Shown: in pieces, positions 1-8,700 of the stretch
Layout: every line of letters starts with the position of its first letter
Position numbering within the stretch: position 1 is the first letter of the stretch
Assembly: GCA_945830395.1 (NCBI GenBank)
Contig: CALZYE010000015.1
Span: 1 to 33,340, forward strand
Reading direction: 5' to 3'
Length of the DNA stretch: 33,340 bases
Origin: an uncultured Clostridia bacterium
GTDB lineage: Bacteria; Bacillota; Clostridia; Peptostreptococcales; Anaerovoracaceae
Position numbers and translations under genes: made by a program
The notes under the pieces: model-generated
Told to the model about the DNA's origin: nothing
What the model saw: the letters and a program-made list of their open reading frames with translations, nothing else
The model's database searches: none

Positions 1-43
1 ACACTGCATATCGTCGGCAGCGTCAGATGTGTATAAGAGACAG
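1..43 (+). other. Illumina Nextera adapter remnant (assembly artefact)
   Basis: Positions 11-43 match the Nextera read-1 transposase adapter, and 25-43 are its 19-bp Tn5 mosaic end. Positions 3-10 (ACTGCATA) match a standard Nextera i5 index (N506/S506) and 1-2 match the end of the preceding P5 sequence. This is untrimmed library sequence at a contig end, not part of the genome. Genuine sequence begins at 44. Confidence 0.97.
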
Positions 44-192
44 GTATATATATTATATTAGGAATGTTTATAATTATGGCGGCTCTTATAGATGCGTTTA
101 ACTTTCTAATTGTTATGCTCATTGCTGTACTTATATCGGTTTTAATACCGAGTTTATACTCATTTATATTACATGTAAGAAAAGGATTATAA
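44..192 (+). CDS. Truncated small hydrophobic membrane protein (5' end missing or uncertain)
   Basis: An open frame runs from the first genuine base to a TAA at 190-192. In-frame ATGs lie at 64 and 76, but neither has a well spaced ribosome site, so the frame may be the tail of a longer gene cut by the contig edge. From ATG 64 the product has 42 residues, nearly all hydrophobic from about residue 3 to 36, and ends in a basic stretch (HVRKGL). It looks like one or two membrane segments with a cytoplasmic tail. It sits just before the prophage tape measure gene, where tail-assembly chaperones are usual, but does not resemble one. I do not recognise the family. Confidence 0.4.
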
Positions 193-225
193 AGAGAGAA
201 ATAAATCTTATATAAATATACTATT

Positions 226-252
226 AAGCTCAGAACAATCTGAGCTTTTTTT
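226..252 (+). terminator. Rho-independent terminator upstream of the tape measure gene
   Basis: AGCTCAGA at 227-234 pairs perfectly with TCTGAGCT at 239-246 across a 4-base loop, and an extra A-T pair joins 226 to 247. The 3' arm runs into seven T residues at 246-252. It ends only 30 bases before the tape measure start, so transcription of the tail genes must read through it or begin very close by. Confidence 0.85.
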
Positions 253-282
253 ATGCCCATTTTTAGGAAAGGATGGATACAA

Positions 283-3090
283 GTGGCAAATAGAATAAAG
301 GGAATTACCGTTGAAATCGGCGGAGATACTACCGGTCTTGATAAAGCCTTAAAAGGTGTAAATTCTACCATTAAAAATACGCAGTCACAGCTTCGTGATG
401 TAAACAGGCTACTTAAACTTGATCCTTCCAATGCTAAGTTACTTGCACAAAAACAGCAGTTACTGCAAAAGGAAATTTCTGAAACTAAAAGCAAACTGGA
501 TGCATTAAAAGAGGCAGATAAGCAGGCAAAAGTACAGCTTGAAAATGGAGAGCTTGGTCAAGATAAATATGATGCCCTTCAAAGAGAAATCATTGAAACG
601 GAAAACAACCTAAAAGCACTTGAAGAAGAGGCAAAAAAAGTCCCATCAGCACTATCTGTTTCCATGAAAGAGACAGGAGATAAAATTAAAGCAGTTGGGG
701 AAAAGACTACTGAAGTTGGTAAAGGCCTATCTACTCATGTAACAGCACCTATTGTAGCAATGGGTGCTGCTTCACTTGCTGCCTTTAATGAAGTCGATAA
801 GGGAATGGATATCATCACGCAAAAGACAGGTGCATCCGGCAAAGCCTTAAAGGAAATGCAAGATAGCATGAAAAACCTTGCCACTTCCATTCCTACAGAC
901 TTTGAAACAGCAGGCGCAGCTATAGGAGAAGTAAACACTAGATTTGGGCTTACAGGAAAGAAACTAGAGGAGCTATCCGGTAAATTCATAAAGTTTGCCC
1001 AGCTTAATAATACGGATGTATCTACTGCTATTGATAATACCCAGAAGGTCATATCAGCCTTTGGACTAAAAGCAGAAGATGCAGGAGCCTTACTTGATAC
1101 TATGAATGCTGTTGGACAAAGAACCGGTATCAGCATGGATACTCTTGCAAAGAGTATGGTGACAAACTCAGCATCACTTCAACAACTAGGATTTTCCGCA
1201 TCGGATGCTGCTAATTTCTTAGGCAATGTTGAAATGTCAGGAGCAGATACCTCACAAGTTATGACGGGTTTATCTAAGGCACTTTCTAATGCAACAGCAA
1301 ACGGAAAGTCTATGAAAGAGGCACTAAAAGACATCCAAGACAGCATGGTGAATGCAAAATCAGATACAGAAGGACTAGATGCAGCAATTAGCCTATTTGG
1401 TAAAAAGGCAGGTCCTGCAATTTATCAGGCTTGTAAAAATGGTTCTCTTTCCTTTGAAGAACTTGGAACATCTCTAAAAGATAATCTTGGAAATGTTGAT
1501 TCTACCTTTAATGAAACCTTAGATCCTATTGATAAGTTTAAGACCTCTATGAACAGTCTAAAGATTGTAGGTGCTGATGTAGGAAATTCTCTAATGACAG
1601 TCCTTCAGCCAATGCTTGAGAGATTTGCTGAAATAATGAAGTCTTTAAATGAAAAGTGGAATAGTCTATCTCCCAGTATGCAGCAGGCTATTGTAAAGAT
1701 AGCACTTATTGCTGCAACGGTAGGACCGGTACTTATTGTAATTGGAAAAGTTATTACTGCAGTTGGAACTATTACCTCCGCTCTTGGAGGTCTTATTGGA
1801 CTACTTGGAGGAACAGCAACAGCAACTACTGCAGTAGGTGTAGCAGGAGGAGCAAGTGCGGCAGGAACAGCAGCCGCAGGTACTGCAGCAGGAGGTGCAG
1901 CTGTAGGTTTTGGAGCACTTAATGTTTCCCTTCTTCCAATCATAGCCATTATTGCAGCTATTATTGCAGCAGTTGTGGCCATCATTGCCATTATAAAAAA
2001 TTGGGGTGCTATTACAGAGTGGTTTAAGGGCTTATGGGAAACAGTATCGACAGCCATCATGAGTATTTGGCAGAGCATCTCAGATTTCTTTAAAAGAATA
2101 TGGGAAAGCTTGGTTAATATATTTACTACAGTTTGGGAAACTATCAAAAATGTACTAACTGTAGCACTCATGTTTATCGTAGAGCTAATTAAAGGATACT
2201 TTGAACTGATTACTTTGCCATTTAGGTTTATTTGGGAAAACTGCAAAGAAACTATTACGGCGATTTGGGCTGCTATCAAAACTGTTATTATGACGGTTTT
2301 AAATGCCATCAGTACCTTTATTTCCACTGTTATGAATGCCATAAAAAATGTAATTACTACAGTGTGGAATGCCATTAGTACTACGATTTCTACCGTTCTT
2401 AATGCCATAAAAACAGTTATTACTACGATTTTTAATGCTGTAAAAACAGTTGTAACAAATATTTGGAATGCAATCAAAAATGTAATAGGAACCGTTGTTG
2501 ACGGAATAAAAAATAAGGTGAGTTCAGTCTTTAATGCAGTATCAAGCACAGTAAGCTCGGTGTTTAATGGAATAAAGAGTACAGCCACATCTATTTGGAA
2601 CGGTATTAAGAGTGCTATCGTTACACCGATTGAAGCAGCGAAGGACAAAGTGAAATCCATGATTGATGCCATTAAGGGATTTTTCTCAGGACTATCTTTA
2701 AAGCTTCCTCACATCAAACTGCCTCACTTTAGCATTAGTGGACACTTTTCACTGGCACCACCATCCATACCTCATCTATCCATTGATTGGTATAAGGAAG
2801 GCGGTATTATGAATGGTCCTACCTTGTTTGGAATGAACGGAAGTAGCCTAATGGCAGGAGGGGAAGCAGGACCTGAAGCAATTCTGCCACTAACAGGTTT
2901 TTATACACAGCTTGAAAGGATGCTTACGGAAAAGCTAAATACTTCTGTTATGGAAAAATATCTGGCGATTATTGCAGATAATTCATCAAAGGGGATTTAT
3001 CTTGAAGATGGAACGCTGGTAGGGCATCTTCTTCCGGCAATTGATAGTGGACTTGGAGAGATGGCCAAAAGAAAGATAAGGGGGTGGTAG
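283..3090 (+). CDS. Phage tail tape measure protein
   Basis: Sets tail length and takes part in DNA injection in siphophages. The start is GTG 283, with AGGAAAGGA just upstream and an N-terminus (MANRIKGITVEIGG) usual for the family; an in-frame ATG at 253 lies in the terminator T-tract and is unlikely. The product has 935 aa. Residues 15-130 are a helical coiled coil, about 130-350 match the TP901 tape measure core, and about 480-600 hold long hydrophobic Ala/Ile/Val/Gly segments expected to cross the membrane. Residues 670-780 are tandem 11-residue repeats of a W/L-N-A-I-K-T-V-I-T type, followed by a His/Pro/Leu stretch and a conserved GEAGPEAILPL motif near residue 865. The next gene starts 2 bases after its stop. 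Confidence 0.95.
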   Translation: MANRIKGITVEIGGDTTGLDKALKGVNSTIKNTQSQLRDVNRLLKLDPSNAKLLAQKQQLLQKEISETKSKLDALKEADKQAKVQLENGELGQDKYDALQREIIETENNLKALEEEAKKVPSALSVSMKETGDKIKAVGEKTTEVGKGLSTHVTAPIVAMGAASLAAFNEVDKGMDIITQKTGASGKALKEMQDSMKNLATSIPTDFETAGAAIGEVNTRFGLTGKKLEELSGKFIKFAQLNNTDVSTAIDNTQKVISAFGLKAEDAGALLDTMNAVGQRTGISMDTLAKSMVTNSASLQQLGFSASDAANFLGNVEMSGADTSQVMTGLSKALSNATANGKSMKEALKDIQDSMVNAKSDTEGLDAAISLFGKKAGPAIYQACKNGSLSFEELGTSLKDNLGNVDSTFNETLDPIDKFKTSMNSLKIVGADVGNSLMTVLQPMLERFAEIMKSLNEKWNSLSPSMQQAIVKIALIAATVGPVLIVIGKVITAVGTITSALGGLIGLLGGTATATTAVGVAGGASAAGTAAAGTAAGGAAVGFGALNVSLLPIIAIIAAIIAAVVAIIAIIKNWGAITEWFKGLWETVSTAIMSIWQSISDFFKRIWESLVNIFTTVWETIKNVLTVALMFIVELIKGYFELITLPFRFIWENCKETITAIWAAIKTVIMTVLNAISTFISTVMNAIKNVITTVWNAISTTISTVLNAIKTVITTIFNAVKTVVTNIWNAIKNVIGTVVDGIKNKVSSVFNAVSSTVSSVFNGIKSTATSIWNGIKSAIVTPIEAAKDKVKSMIDAIKGFFSGLSLKLPHIKLPHFSISGHFSLAPPSIPHLSIDWYKEGGIMNGPTLFGMNGSSLMAGGEAGPEAILPLTGFYTQLERMLTEKLNTSVMEKYLAIIADNSSKGIYLEDGTLVGHLLPAIDSGLGEMAKRKIRGW

Positions 3091-3091
3091 T

Positions 3092-3766
3092 TTGAAATGC
3101 AGCGTAAGATTTGGAGATAAGGATTCATATAAAGACTATGGGCTTGTGGCAACCTCAAAACTCGTTGTAAATCCACCATCGCCTATATTTGAGTTTTTAG
3201 AAGTTCCCGGAAAAAATGGACAGATAGATATGTCCGATGTTCTTACAGGAGAAATTATCTATAGCAATCGCGTGGGTGACTTTGATTTTGTTGTTACTAA
3301 AGGAAATTTCGAAGAAACCTACTTAAGAGTATTAAATGAACTTCATGGAAGGAAGATGATGATTGTACTTTCAGAGGATCCTACATTTTATTACGAAGGT
3401 AGAATCAGTATAAATAATGTTAAGACAGATAAGAACTACAACTACATTTCTATCTCATATAACCTGCAACCTTTTAAGTTCTATTTTTCAGAAGAGGGGC
3501 TTTTGGAAGAAAGTATCAGTGTAGTGGCTACAGGAATAGATAAGACGGTTGTGATTAAAGGAGAAAGTAAAAATGTGATTGTACCAAACATTGATGTAAT
3601 TGAGATAGGAGAGATAGGTTTTGGTGTAAGGTTTGATGGAGTTTCTTTCTCGCTTTCAAAAGGAATAAACCGCTTTGTTGATATAAGGCTGCAAGGAAGT
3701 AACGCTACTTTGGTGTTTTACGGGAAAGGAAGAGCAACCATTAGGTATAGAAGGGGGATTATATAA
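3092..3766 (+). CDS. Distal tail (Dit-like) protein
   Basis: A 224-aa protein between the tape measure and the Tal-like gene, the standard place for Dit, the ring that joins the tail tube to the baseplate. The start is TTG 3092, with AAGGGGGTGG immediately upstream overlapping the previous stop. The N-terminus has the family pattern: a short beta segment, then VNPPSPIFEFLEVPGKNG and a tail-ring domain to about residue 130. The second half (about 140-224) is predicted beta sandwich. The stop overlaps the next start (TAATG), so the genes are translationally coupled. The family call rests on position and N-terminal motif; the C-terminal fold is inferred. Confidence 0.85.
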   Translation: MKCSVRFGDKDSYKDYGLVATSKLVVNPPSPIFEFLEVPGKNGQIDMSDVLTGEIIYSNRVGDFDFVVTKGNFEETYLRVLNELHGRKMMIVLSEDPTFYYEGRISINNVKTDKNYNYISISYNLQPFKFYFSEEGLLEESISVVATGIDKTVVIKGESKNVIVPNIDVIEIGEIGFGVRFDGVSFSLSKGINRFVDIRLQGSNATLVFYGKGRATIRYRRGII

Positions 3767-6594
3767 TGTATTTCATAAAACTGGATGATAACTACCTATA
3801 TTATCCTGGAGATGATAAGGCAGTCCTTGTGGACCCTGTCCTTGAACTTAGACTTGATAGTGCAGGAAAATTATCCTTTATCTGTCCAAAAGAAAATCCC
3901 TTATATGACAAACTATATAACAGAAAATCAATGGTAAGTGTCTATAGGGATAAGAAAGAAATCTTTTATGGAGAGGTTAGAAATCAAGAGAAGGACTTTT
4001 CAGGCAATAAGAAGGTATTGGTTGCGGGCGTGTTAAGTTTTTTATCAGACAGCGTGCAAAACCAAAATGAATATCATGGACTAAGTCCAAGAGCCTTTTT
4101 AACAAAACTTATTGATGCACATAATCTGCAGGTAGAAGATAAGAAAAAATTTCATGTGGGAATCGTTACGGTAACAGATCCCAACGATTCTTTGTATCGC
4201 TTTACCAATTATGAAACGACTTATCAGGCAATTACAGAAAAATTAGTGGATAGACTAGGAGGATACCTACGTGTTCGTCATGAAAAAGAGAAACTTTATC
4301 TTGATTATCTAGCCCTTAAAGATATAGGAAAGCTAAGTAAACAAATCATATCCTTTGGACTTAATCTTCTAGATTATACGGAAAGTATATCAGCAGAAAA
4401 CATAGCAACGGCAGTGATTCCACTGGGAGCAGAAATTCAATCTGAAGGAAATGACATCTTAAGAAAGTATGTAGATATTACATCTGTAAATGATAAAAAG
4501 AACTATCTTGTAAATACGGAGGCACAAAAAAACTTTGGCTGGGTTTGTAGTGTGGTGCGTTTTGAGGATGTGAAAGTGCCGGAAAACTTAATGCGAAAGG
4601 GAAGGCAGTGGCTTTTGGAAAATCAGTTTGAAGAGGTAGTGCTTGATTTAACAGCAGTTGATTTATCCCTTCTTGGCTCTGATTATGAAAGTATTGATGT
4701 AGGAGATAAAGTAAGATGTATTGCAAAGCCGTATGGAATGGATAAAGTCTTTTCTATATTTAAAAAGAGCATCCCCTTATCAAAACCGGCAAGTGCAAAA
4801 CTTACACTTGGAGAAAAATCATCTTCCTCTTTTACTTCTCATACAGCAAATACCTATAAAAGTATTGAAAAAGAAGTGGAAAATGCTCGTAAAATCCAAA
4901 ATGAAAATCTAAAGAATGCAGTAGATAATCTAACCGCACAGATGATGCAGGGACACCAAGGCGGATATAAGCTAACAGAGTATGATGAAAGTGGCAGATG
5001 GCTAAGAGACTTATATATGGACACCATGGATAAGAAGACAGCAACAAAAGTCCTGCAAGTGAATATGCAGGGAATCGGTGGAAGCTCTAATGGATATAAG
5101 GGACCATATAATGTGGGCATGACACTTGATGGTCAAATTTATGGAGATAGGATACTGGCAGGCTCTATTACATCAGAAAAGCTATCCGTTTCTTACACTT
5201 CCCAAGTGGAAAAACAAATTCTTGACTCTAAGACGGAGGCAATATCTGATACAGATAGAAAACTAAAAAGATACTATACCATCGGTGAAGTGAATACAAG
5301 GTTTTTAGCTACAGATAGAAAAATTGAAGCAAGTGTAGAAACTGTAAATCAGAGGTTAGAGCAAAAGAACGGAAATTACTATGGAACGTATGAACCAAAC
5401 TACGCCAGAGCACCGACAAATAGCTGGAATTCGGACGAAATCAGAAAAAGTCATGTAGGAGATTTTTTCTATGATACCACTACCGGCTATGCCTATAGAT
5501 ACATTATGAAAAAACAAGGACTGGAGCTAAAGTTTAATGAAAGTTCAAGAACAGAAAGTGAGCGTTATGACTGGGTGGAAATCTTCTATGAATTTGGTGG
5601 AAAGATTTATGCACTTCCAAGATGTGGTGGAACAAGTATAGGAGGGCAAACCGTATTTATTCCGTCCGATAAGTTTTGGCTTTACTGGAGGTGCGATGGT
5701 TCAGGACATGATTACTATGGATTTAAGATTGACTACATTAAAAAAGCGGATTCATATCAGGAAATGGTAGGAAGTGTATCTAGCCTTCCAACTGATGCAG
5801 GGGAGGTTATTAACTTTTCTGGAAGTAATTATCCTGAATCAGAACACTCGCCATACAAAGATGGTACGAGAATGCTGTGGAAATATTCATCGTTAGAGAG
5901 TATCAGCTCCTCTATATCTTTTGACTGGGTGAGAGTAAAGGATAAGGACATACAGGCAGCTAAAGAAAAAGCAGAAACAGCCATCTCAAAAATATCTGTA
6001 GTGGAAGGCTCTATTTCATCAATGGTTAAAAAGGGTGAGTTTGGAACATATATGAGGCAAAACTACTATAGTTTTATCCTTGGGTTTAACGAGTCTAGTA
6101 ATTATGTTCAAATAACATCAGGCGAAATAGGTTTATATAATGGGTCAATAAATAATTCTCAGAAAAGAGCAGTCTTTGATGAAAACGGAAACCACTTTTA
6201 TCGTGACGGAAAGTATATAGGGAAAATCGGTACAAATGTATGGAAAGACAACGATTCACATAAGGGGCTTGTTTTTGATTTGGATGTAGATGGTAAGTAT
6301 ATGGCTTTTTCTCAACAAGAACATTCATCGCAGTCCAGCTATTCAACTATGCTTTGTTTTTCCAGAGCAGGAAGTATTTATAGCCAGTATGGTATTCATC
6401 TTGGCTGTAACTTATATGCTCATGGTTTTAAGATTATTGTTCCACAGTGGGAAACAGGATTTGGAGTGAATGCCACAATTAATTTTGTACAGGTACTTGA
6501 TATGAATTCAGATGGAACAGTGGCCAGATGGGGTTCAAATGGTCGGATGACCTTTAAGGACGGAATACTAATGGACTTAAATTATTACGGATAG
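3766..6594 (+). CDS. Phage minor structural / tail-associated (Tal, prophage endopeptidase tail) protein
   Basis: A 942-aa baseplate hub and tip protein. Residues 1-350 resemble the prophage endopeptidase tail family, including LSPRAFLTKLIDAHN near residue 105, a YETTYQAITEKLVDRLGG segment near 145, and an IDVGDKVRC segment near 310. About 365-400 is a helical linker, 400-480 carries repeated glycine-rich turns, and about 510-740 looks like an inserted beta-rich domain with an aromatic-rich surface (DKFWLYWRCDG). The last 180 residues form a distal domain with phrases such as AVFDENGNHFYRDGKYIGKIGT, common at the C-termini of these proteins and plausibly used in host binding. It shares TAATG with the upstream gene. 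Whether the peptidase activity is retained cannot be seen. Confidence 0.88.
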   Translation: MYFIKLDDNYLYYPGDDKAVLVDPVLELRLDSAGKLSFICPKENPLYDKLYNRKSMVSVYRDKKEIFYGEVRNQEKDFSGNKKVLVAGVLSFLSDSVQNQNEYHGLSPRAFLTKLIDAHNLQVEDKKKFHVGIVTVTDPNDSLYRFTNYETTYQAITEKLVDRLGGYLRVRHEKEKLYLDYLALKDIGKLSKQIISFGLNLLDYTESISAENIATAVIPLGAEIQSEGNDILRKYVDITSVNDKKNYLVNTEAQKNFGWVCSVVRFEDVKVPENLMRKGRQWLLENQFEEVVLDLTAVDLSLLGSDYESIDVGDKVRCIAKPYGMDKVFSIFKKSIPLSKPASAKLTLGEKSSSSFTSHTANTYKSIEKEVENARKIQNENLKNAVDNLTAQMMQGHQGGYKLTEYDESGRWLRDLYMDTMDKKTATKVLQVNMQGIGGSSNGYKGPYNVGMTLDGQIYGDRILAGSITSEKLSVSYTSQVEKQILDSKTEAISDTDRKLKRYYTIGEVNTRFLATDRKIEASVETVNQRLEQKNGNYYGTYEPNYARAPTNSWNSDEIRKSHVGDFFYDTTTGYAYRYIMKKQGLELKFNESSRTESERYDWVEIFYEFGGKIYALPRCGGTSIGGQTVFIPSDKFWLYWRCDGSGHDYYGFKIDYIKKADSYQEMVGSVSSLPTDAGEVINFSGSNYPESEHSPYKDGTRMLWKYSSLESISSSISFDWVRVKDKDIQAAKEKAETAISKISVVEGSISSMVKKGEFGTYMRQNYYSFILGFNESSNYVQITSGEIGLYNGSINNSQKRAVFDENGNHFYRDGKYIGKIGTNVWKDNDSHKGLVFDLDVDGKYMAFSQQEHSSQSSYSTMLCFSRAGSIYSQYGIHLGCNLYAHGFKIIVPQWETGFGVNATINFVQVLDMNSDGTVARWGSNGRMTFKDGILMDLNYYG

Positions 6595-6605
6595 GAGAAA
6601 ATAAA

Positions 6606-6788
6606 ATGGCAGAACTAATTATCAACACGAATGAAGTCGTCATTAACGAAGGGACACTGAAAAAAGATGTAGTAAAAAAGCGGGAAGTAAAAGAAGATAA
6701 AAATACACTTCTTCTTGAAGAAATTAATCGAAAGCTGGATTTACTGCTTAAAGATAAGGAGGAAGAACATGGAGAAACCAACCATTAA
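6606..6788 (+). CDS. Small helical phage protein
   Basis: A 60-aa product starting at ATG 6606 with AGGAGAAA upstream, 11 bases after the Tal-like gene. The N-terminus is short beta (ELIINTNEVVIN) and residues 20-55 are a highly charged helix (KKREVKEDKN, LLEEINRKLDLLLKDKEEE) that would form a coiled coil. Its 3' end overlaps the next gene by 20 bases in another frame. I do not recognise a named family; context implies a small baseplate or fibre-associated protein. Confidence 0.7.
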   Translation: MAELIINTNEVVINEGTLKKDVVKKREVKEDKNTLLLEEINRKLDLLLKDKEEEHGETNH

Positions 6789-7050
6789 TTATGCTCTTGC
6801 CTATCAAAAGTTTAGGGGAGAATTAAACTCATATGTTGCAAACTTACAGCAGAAAATCCCCATTCCAACCTATATGGTAGAGGGGATACTCTCAAGTATA
6901 CTTTCTGATGTGAGGTCTGCTACCATTACAGAAAATGCACTAGAATTGGATGCTTTTAGAGAAAGCCTGGATAAATACTATGAGGATCGAGAAAGAGAGT
7001 TTAATGATGAAATCCTAAAACTAAAGGCAAAAGATGAAGAAAAAGCATAG
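6769..7050 (+). CDS. Small phage tail-region protein
   Basis: The start is ATG 6769, chosen because AAGGAGG sits at 6757-6763 with a 5-base spacer; an upstream in-frame start at 6715 would lie deep inside the previous gene. The product has 93 aa. The first half is mixed (INYALAYQKFRGEL, IPTYMVEGILSSILSDVRS) and the end is a charged helix (YYEDREREFNDEILKLKAKDEEKA). No named function is recognised. It overlaps the upstream gene by 20 bases and lies 10 bases before the next, so it is part of the same operon. Confidence 0.75.
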   Translation: MEKPTINYALAYQKFRGELNSYVANLQQKIPIPTYMVEGILSSILSDVRSATITENALELDAFRESLDKYYEDREREFNDEILKLKAKDEEKA

Positions 7051-7060
7051 GGAGTGACCA

Positions 7061-7357
7061 ATGCACAGAGGAACAACACCAATTCATATATTTCGGACAG
7101 ATGTGGACTTAACAAATGCATCTGTCCTTTTTATTACCTACAAACAAAAGGGCAAGATCGTATTAGAAAAAAGCATCGAAGAAGTAACAATCCAAGGAGA
7201 GATAGTGACCGTAAGTTTATCACAAAAGGAAACACTCCTTTTTACTGAAGGGATTGTCACTATTCAGATAAGAGTAAAGTTTCCTGATGGCAGCACTATT
7301 GCCTCAAATCTAATACGAACAAGTGCTTATGAAATATTAAAGGAGGGTGAGATTTAA
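7061..7357 (+). CDS. Phage tail/baseplate-associated small protein
   Basis: A 98-aa product from ATG 7061 with GGGAGTGA at 7050-7057. It is almost wholly predicted beta: PIHIFRTDVDLTNASVLFITY, then IEEVTIQGEIVTVSLSQKETLLF and VTIQIRVKFPDGSTIAS. Length and pattern are like short beta-sandwich proteins beside receptor-binding genes in Bacillota prophages, including the N-terminal fold of baseplate upper proteins; that comparison is an inference. The last base is shared with the following ATG, giving tight coupling. Confidence 0.75.
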   Translation: MHRGTTPIHIFRTDVDLTNASVLFITYKQKGKIVLEKSIEEVTIQGEIVTVSLSQKETLLFTEGIVTIQIRVKFPDGSTIASNLIRTSAYEILKEGEI

Positions 7358-7569
7358 TGGCAGAAATTAATGCAAGATTTAAAAGAGATGCACCGATGGA
7401 GGCGTCATTTGAAACCATTATTAGAGTGTCAGATGCATCAGCGTCTGATTACAATCGTCTAGTCAATCAGCCAAAGATAAATGAAGTAAAGCTGATTGGA
7501 AACAGAAGTCTTGAGGAACTCGGACTTAATTCAATTACAAATATTGAACTTGAAGAATTACTTAAATAA
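7357..7569 (+). CDS. Small phage tail-fibre-type protein
   Basis: A 70-aa product overlapping the upstream gene by one base, with GGAGGGTGA just ahead of ATG 7357. The central phrase, YNRLVNQPKINEVKLIGNRSLEELGL, is cited here only in part: the pattern N-x-P-x-I-N-x-V-x-L-x-G-N-x-S/T followed by EELG(L/I) is widespread in tail fibre and collar proteins of Gram-positive phages, where it precedes fibre shafts. Here it forms a stand-alone small protein next to two longer fibre-like proteins, suggesting a split fibre or an adaptor. The exact role is unknown. Confidence 0.72.
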   Translation: MAEINARFKRDAPMEASFETIIRVSDASASDYNRLVNQPKINEVKLIGNRSLEELGLNSITNIELEELLK

Positions 7570-7583
7570 CAGGAGGAAGAAAA

Positions 7584-8177
7584 ATGGCAATAAAATATTT
7601 AGATAACAACGGACTTTTATATGTATGGAAGAAACTAAAGGATACCTTTGTAAAAAAGACAGAGCTTGATGAAGTAAAGACGGCTATTCCAAAGAATGTA
7701 ACAGATCTATTAGATGCTGAAAACTATGCACTTAAATCAAGTGTTCCAAGTAAGGTAGAGAGCCTAGAAGATGCAGGTGATTATGCTAAGAAATCAGAAA
7801 TTCCCCATAGAATTGATGGGTTGGAAGGTATTGAGGCTTATGCTAAAGTAGCGGCTATTCCTAAGAAAGTAGCAGAACTTGAGGACTATGCAGACTTTGT
7901 AAAAAAAGCAGAGCTTACTGAAGAAGTCAAAGGTCTTATTGGTAATGTAAAATCTATTGAGTTTTCTGTGGTAGAAGAACTTCCAGCTAGTGGTGAAAAG
8001 GCAACTATTTATCTTGTTTCAAATACTAAAGGCGATAATGATGCCTATGATGAATTTATCTGGCTGAATGATAAGTTTGAAAAGATTGGTACAACATCAG
8101 TAGATCTTAGTGGTTATCTTAAAGCGGTGGATATTAGTAGTATTACAAATGAAGAGATTGATGCTCTTTTTGTGTAG
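7584..8177 (+). CDS. Tail fibre-like structural protein with degenerate repeats
   Basis: A 197-aa product from ATG 7584 with AGGAGGAAGA upstream. The N-terminal motif KYLDNNGLLYVWKKLKDTF is a common start of Bacillota phage fibre proteins. Residues 30-120 contain about four degenerate 20-22 residue repeats built on an AIP-K-V-x-x-L-E-D-A-x-x-YAKKSE theme, likely a trimeric or helical shaft. A short beta domain follows (VKSIEFSVVEELP, KATIYLVSNTKGDNDAYDEF), of a type often seen as a small head in phage fibre proteins. The C-terminus ITNEEIDALF is also recurrent in these proteins. It abuts the next gene and probably forms part of the host-recognition apparatus. Confidence 0.78.
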   Translation: MAIKYLDNNGLLYVWKKLKDTFVKKTELDEVKTAIPKNVTDLLDAENYALKSSVPSKVESLEDAGDYAKKSEIPHRIDGLEGIEAYAKVAAIPKKVAELEDYADFVKKAELTEEVKGLIGNVKSIEFSVVEELPASGEKATIYLVSNTKGDNDAYDEFIWLNDKFEKIGTTSVDLSGYLKAVDISSITNEEIDALFV

Positions 8178-8186
8178 GTGTTCTGT

Positions 8187-8699
8187 ATGGCTAAAAAGTT
8201 TTTAAGTAAGGAAGGGCTGGATAGGTTTTATGAAAAGATAAAGTCTAAATTTGCACTACTTGATAGTCCGGTATTCAAAGGAAGACCTATTGTAGAAACT
8301 CCGGAGTTTGAAAGAACAACGAAAAGTAAGGTTGTTGTGAATAAAGAGTACGTTTCAAAGATGTATGACCTTATCGTACAGTATATCGAATCGGAAAAGC
8401 CGGCATTTCACATACAGTTAAATATAAAGCCGAACGAATGGGAGAAATCAGAAGGTGTATTTAAGTGTAGTAGATTAAAAGAAAAAATGCAAAATGTCGA
8501 GCTTGATAAGGTATCTATATTTGTTCGTATAGATACTTTAAGGCTTGAGCCAAATAAATTAGCAGGCGTTCTAAAATATCCATTAGGTATAACAAATGAG
8601 CTAGTGATTTATACAACATCAGCACCGACTTATGAATTACCGATTATTATTGATTTATTTTTATCTACGGATATGACAATGTGGTTAGGAGGAAATTAA
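8187..8699 (+). CDS. Tail fibre-associated protein
   Basis: The start is ATG 8187 (MAKKFLSKEG), with AGGTG at 8176-8180; a GTG at 8178 directly after the upstream stop is possible but adds only three residues. The product has 170 aa. Its N-terminus (KKFLSKEGLDRFYEKIKSKF) shares the K-Y/F-L-x-x-x-G-L motif with the preceding fibre protein, so the two likely dock to the same partner. The rest is mostly beta (AFHIQLNIKPNEW, VSIFVRIDTLRLEPN, ELVIYTTSAPTYELPIII). No named domain is recognised. Confidence 0.72.
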   Translation: MAKKFLSKEGLDRFYEKIKSKFALLDSPVFKGRPIVETPEFERTTKSKVVVNKEYVSKMYDLIVQYIESEKPAFHIQLNIKPNEWEKSEGVFKCSRLKEKMQNVELDKVSIFVRIDTLRLEPNKLAGVLKYPLGITNELVIYTTSAPTYELPIIIDLFLSTDMTMWLGGN

Positions 8700-8700
8700 C

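Noticed and set aside
2270-2600. Tandem ~33-bp repeats that could suggest a CRISPR or satellite array
   Set aside because: They are in frame with and explained by the 11-residue repeats of the tape measure protein; no conserved repeat-spacer pattern.
1605-2672. 355-codon antisense frame on the minus strand
   Set aside because: It mirrors the repeated hydrophobic segments of the tape measure gene, has no ribosome site, and its product is low-complexity Ala/Val/Ile.
7054-7248. 64-codon forward frame overlapping the small baseplate gene
   Set aside because: It is an offset shadow of the gene at 7061, which has the better ribosome site and a coherent beta-rich product.
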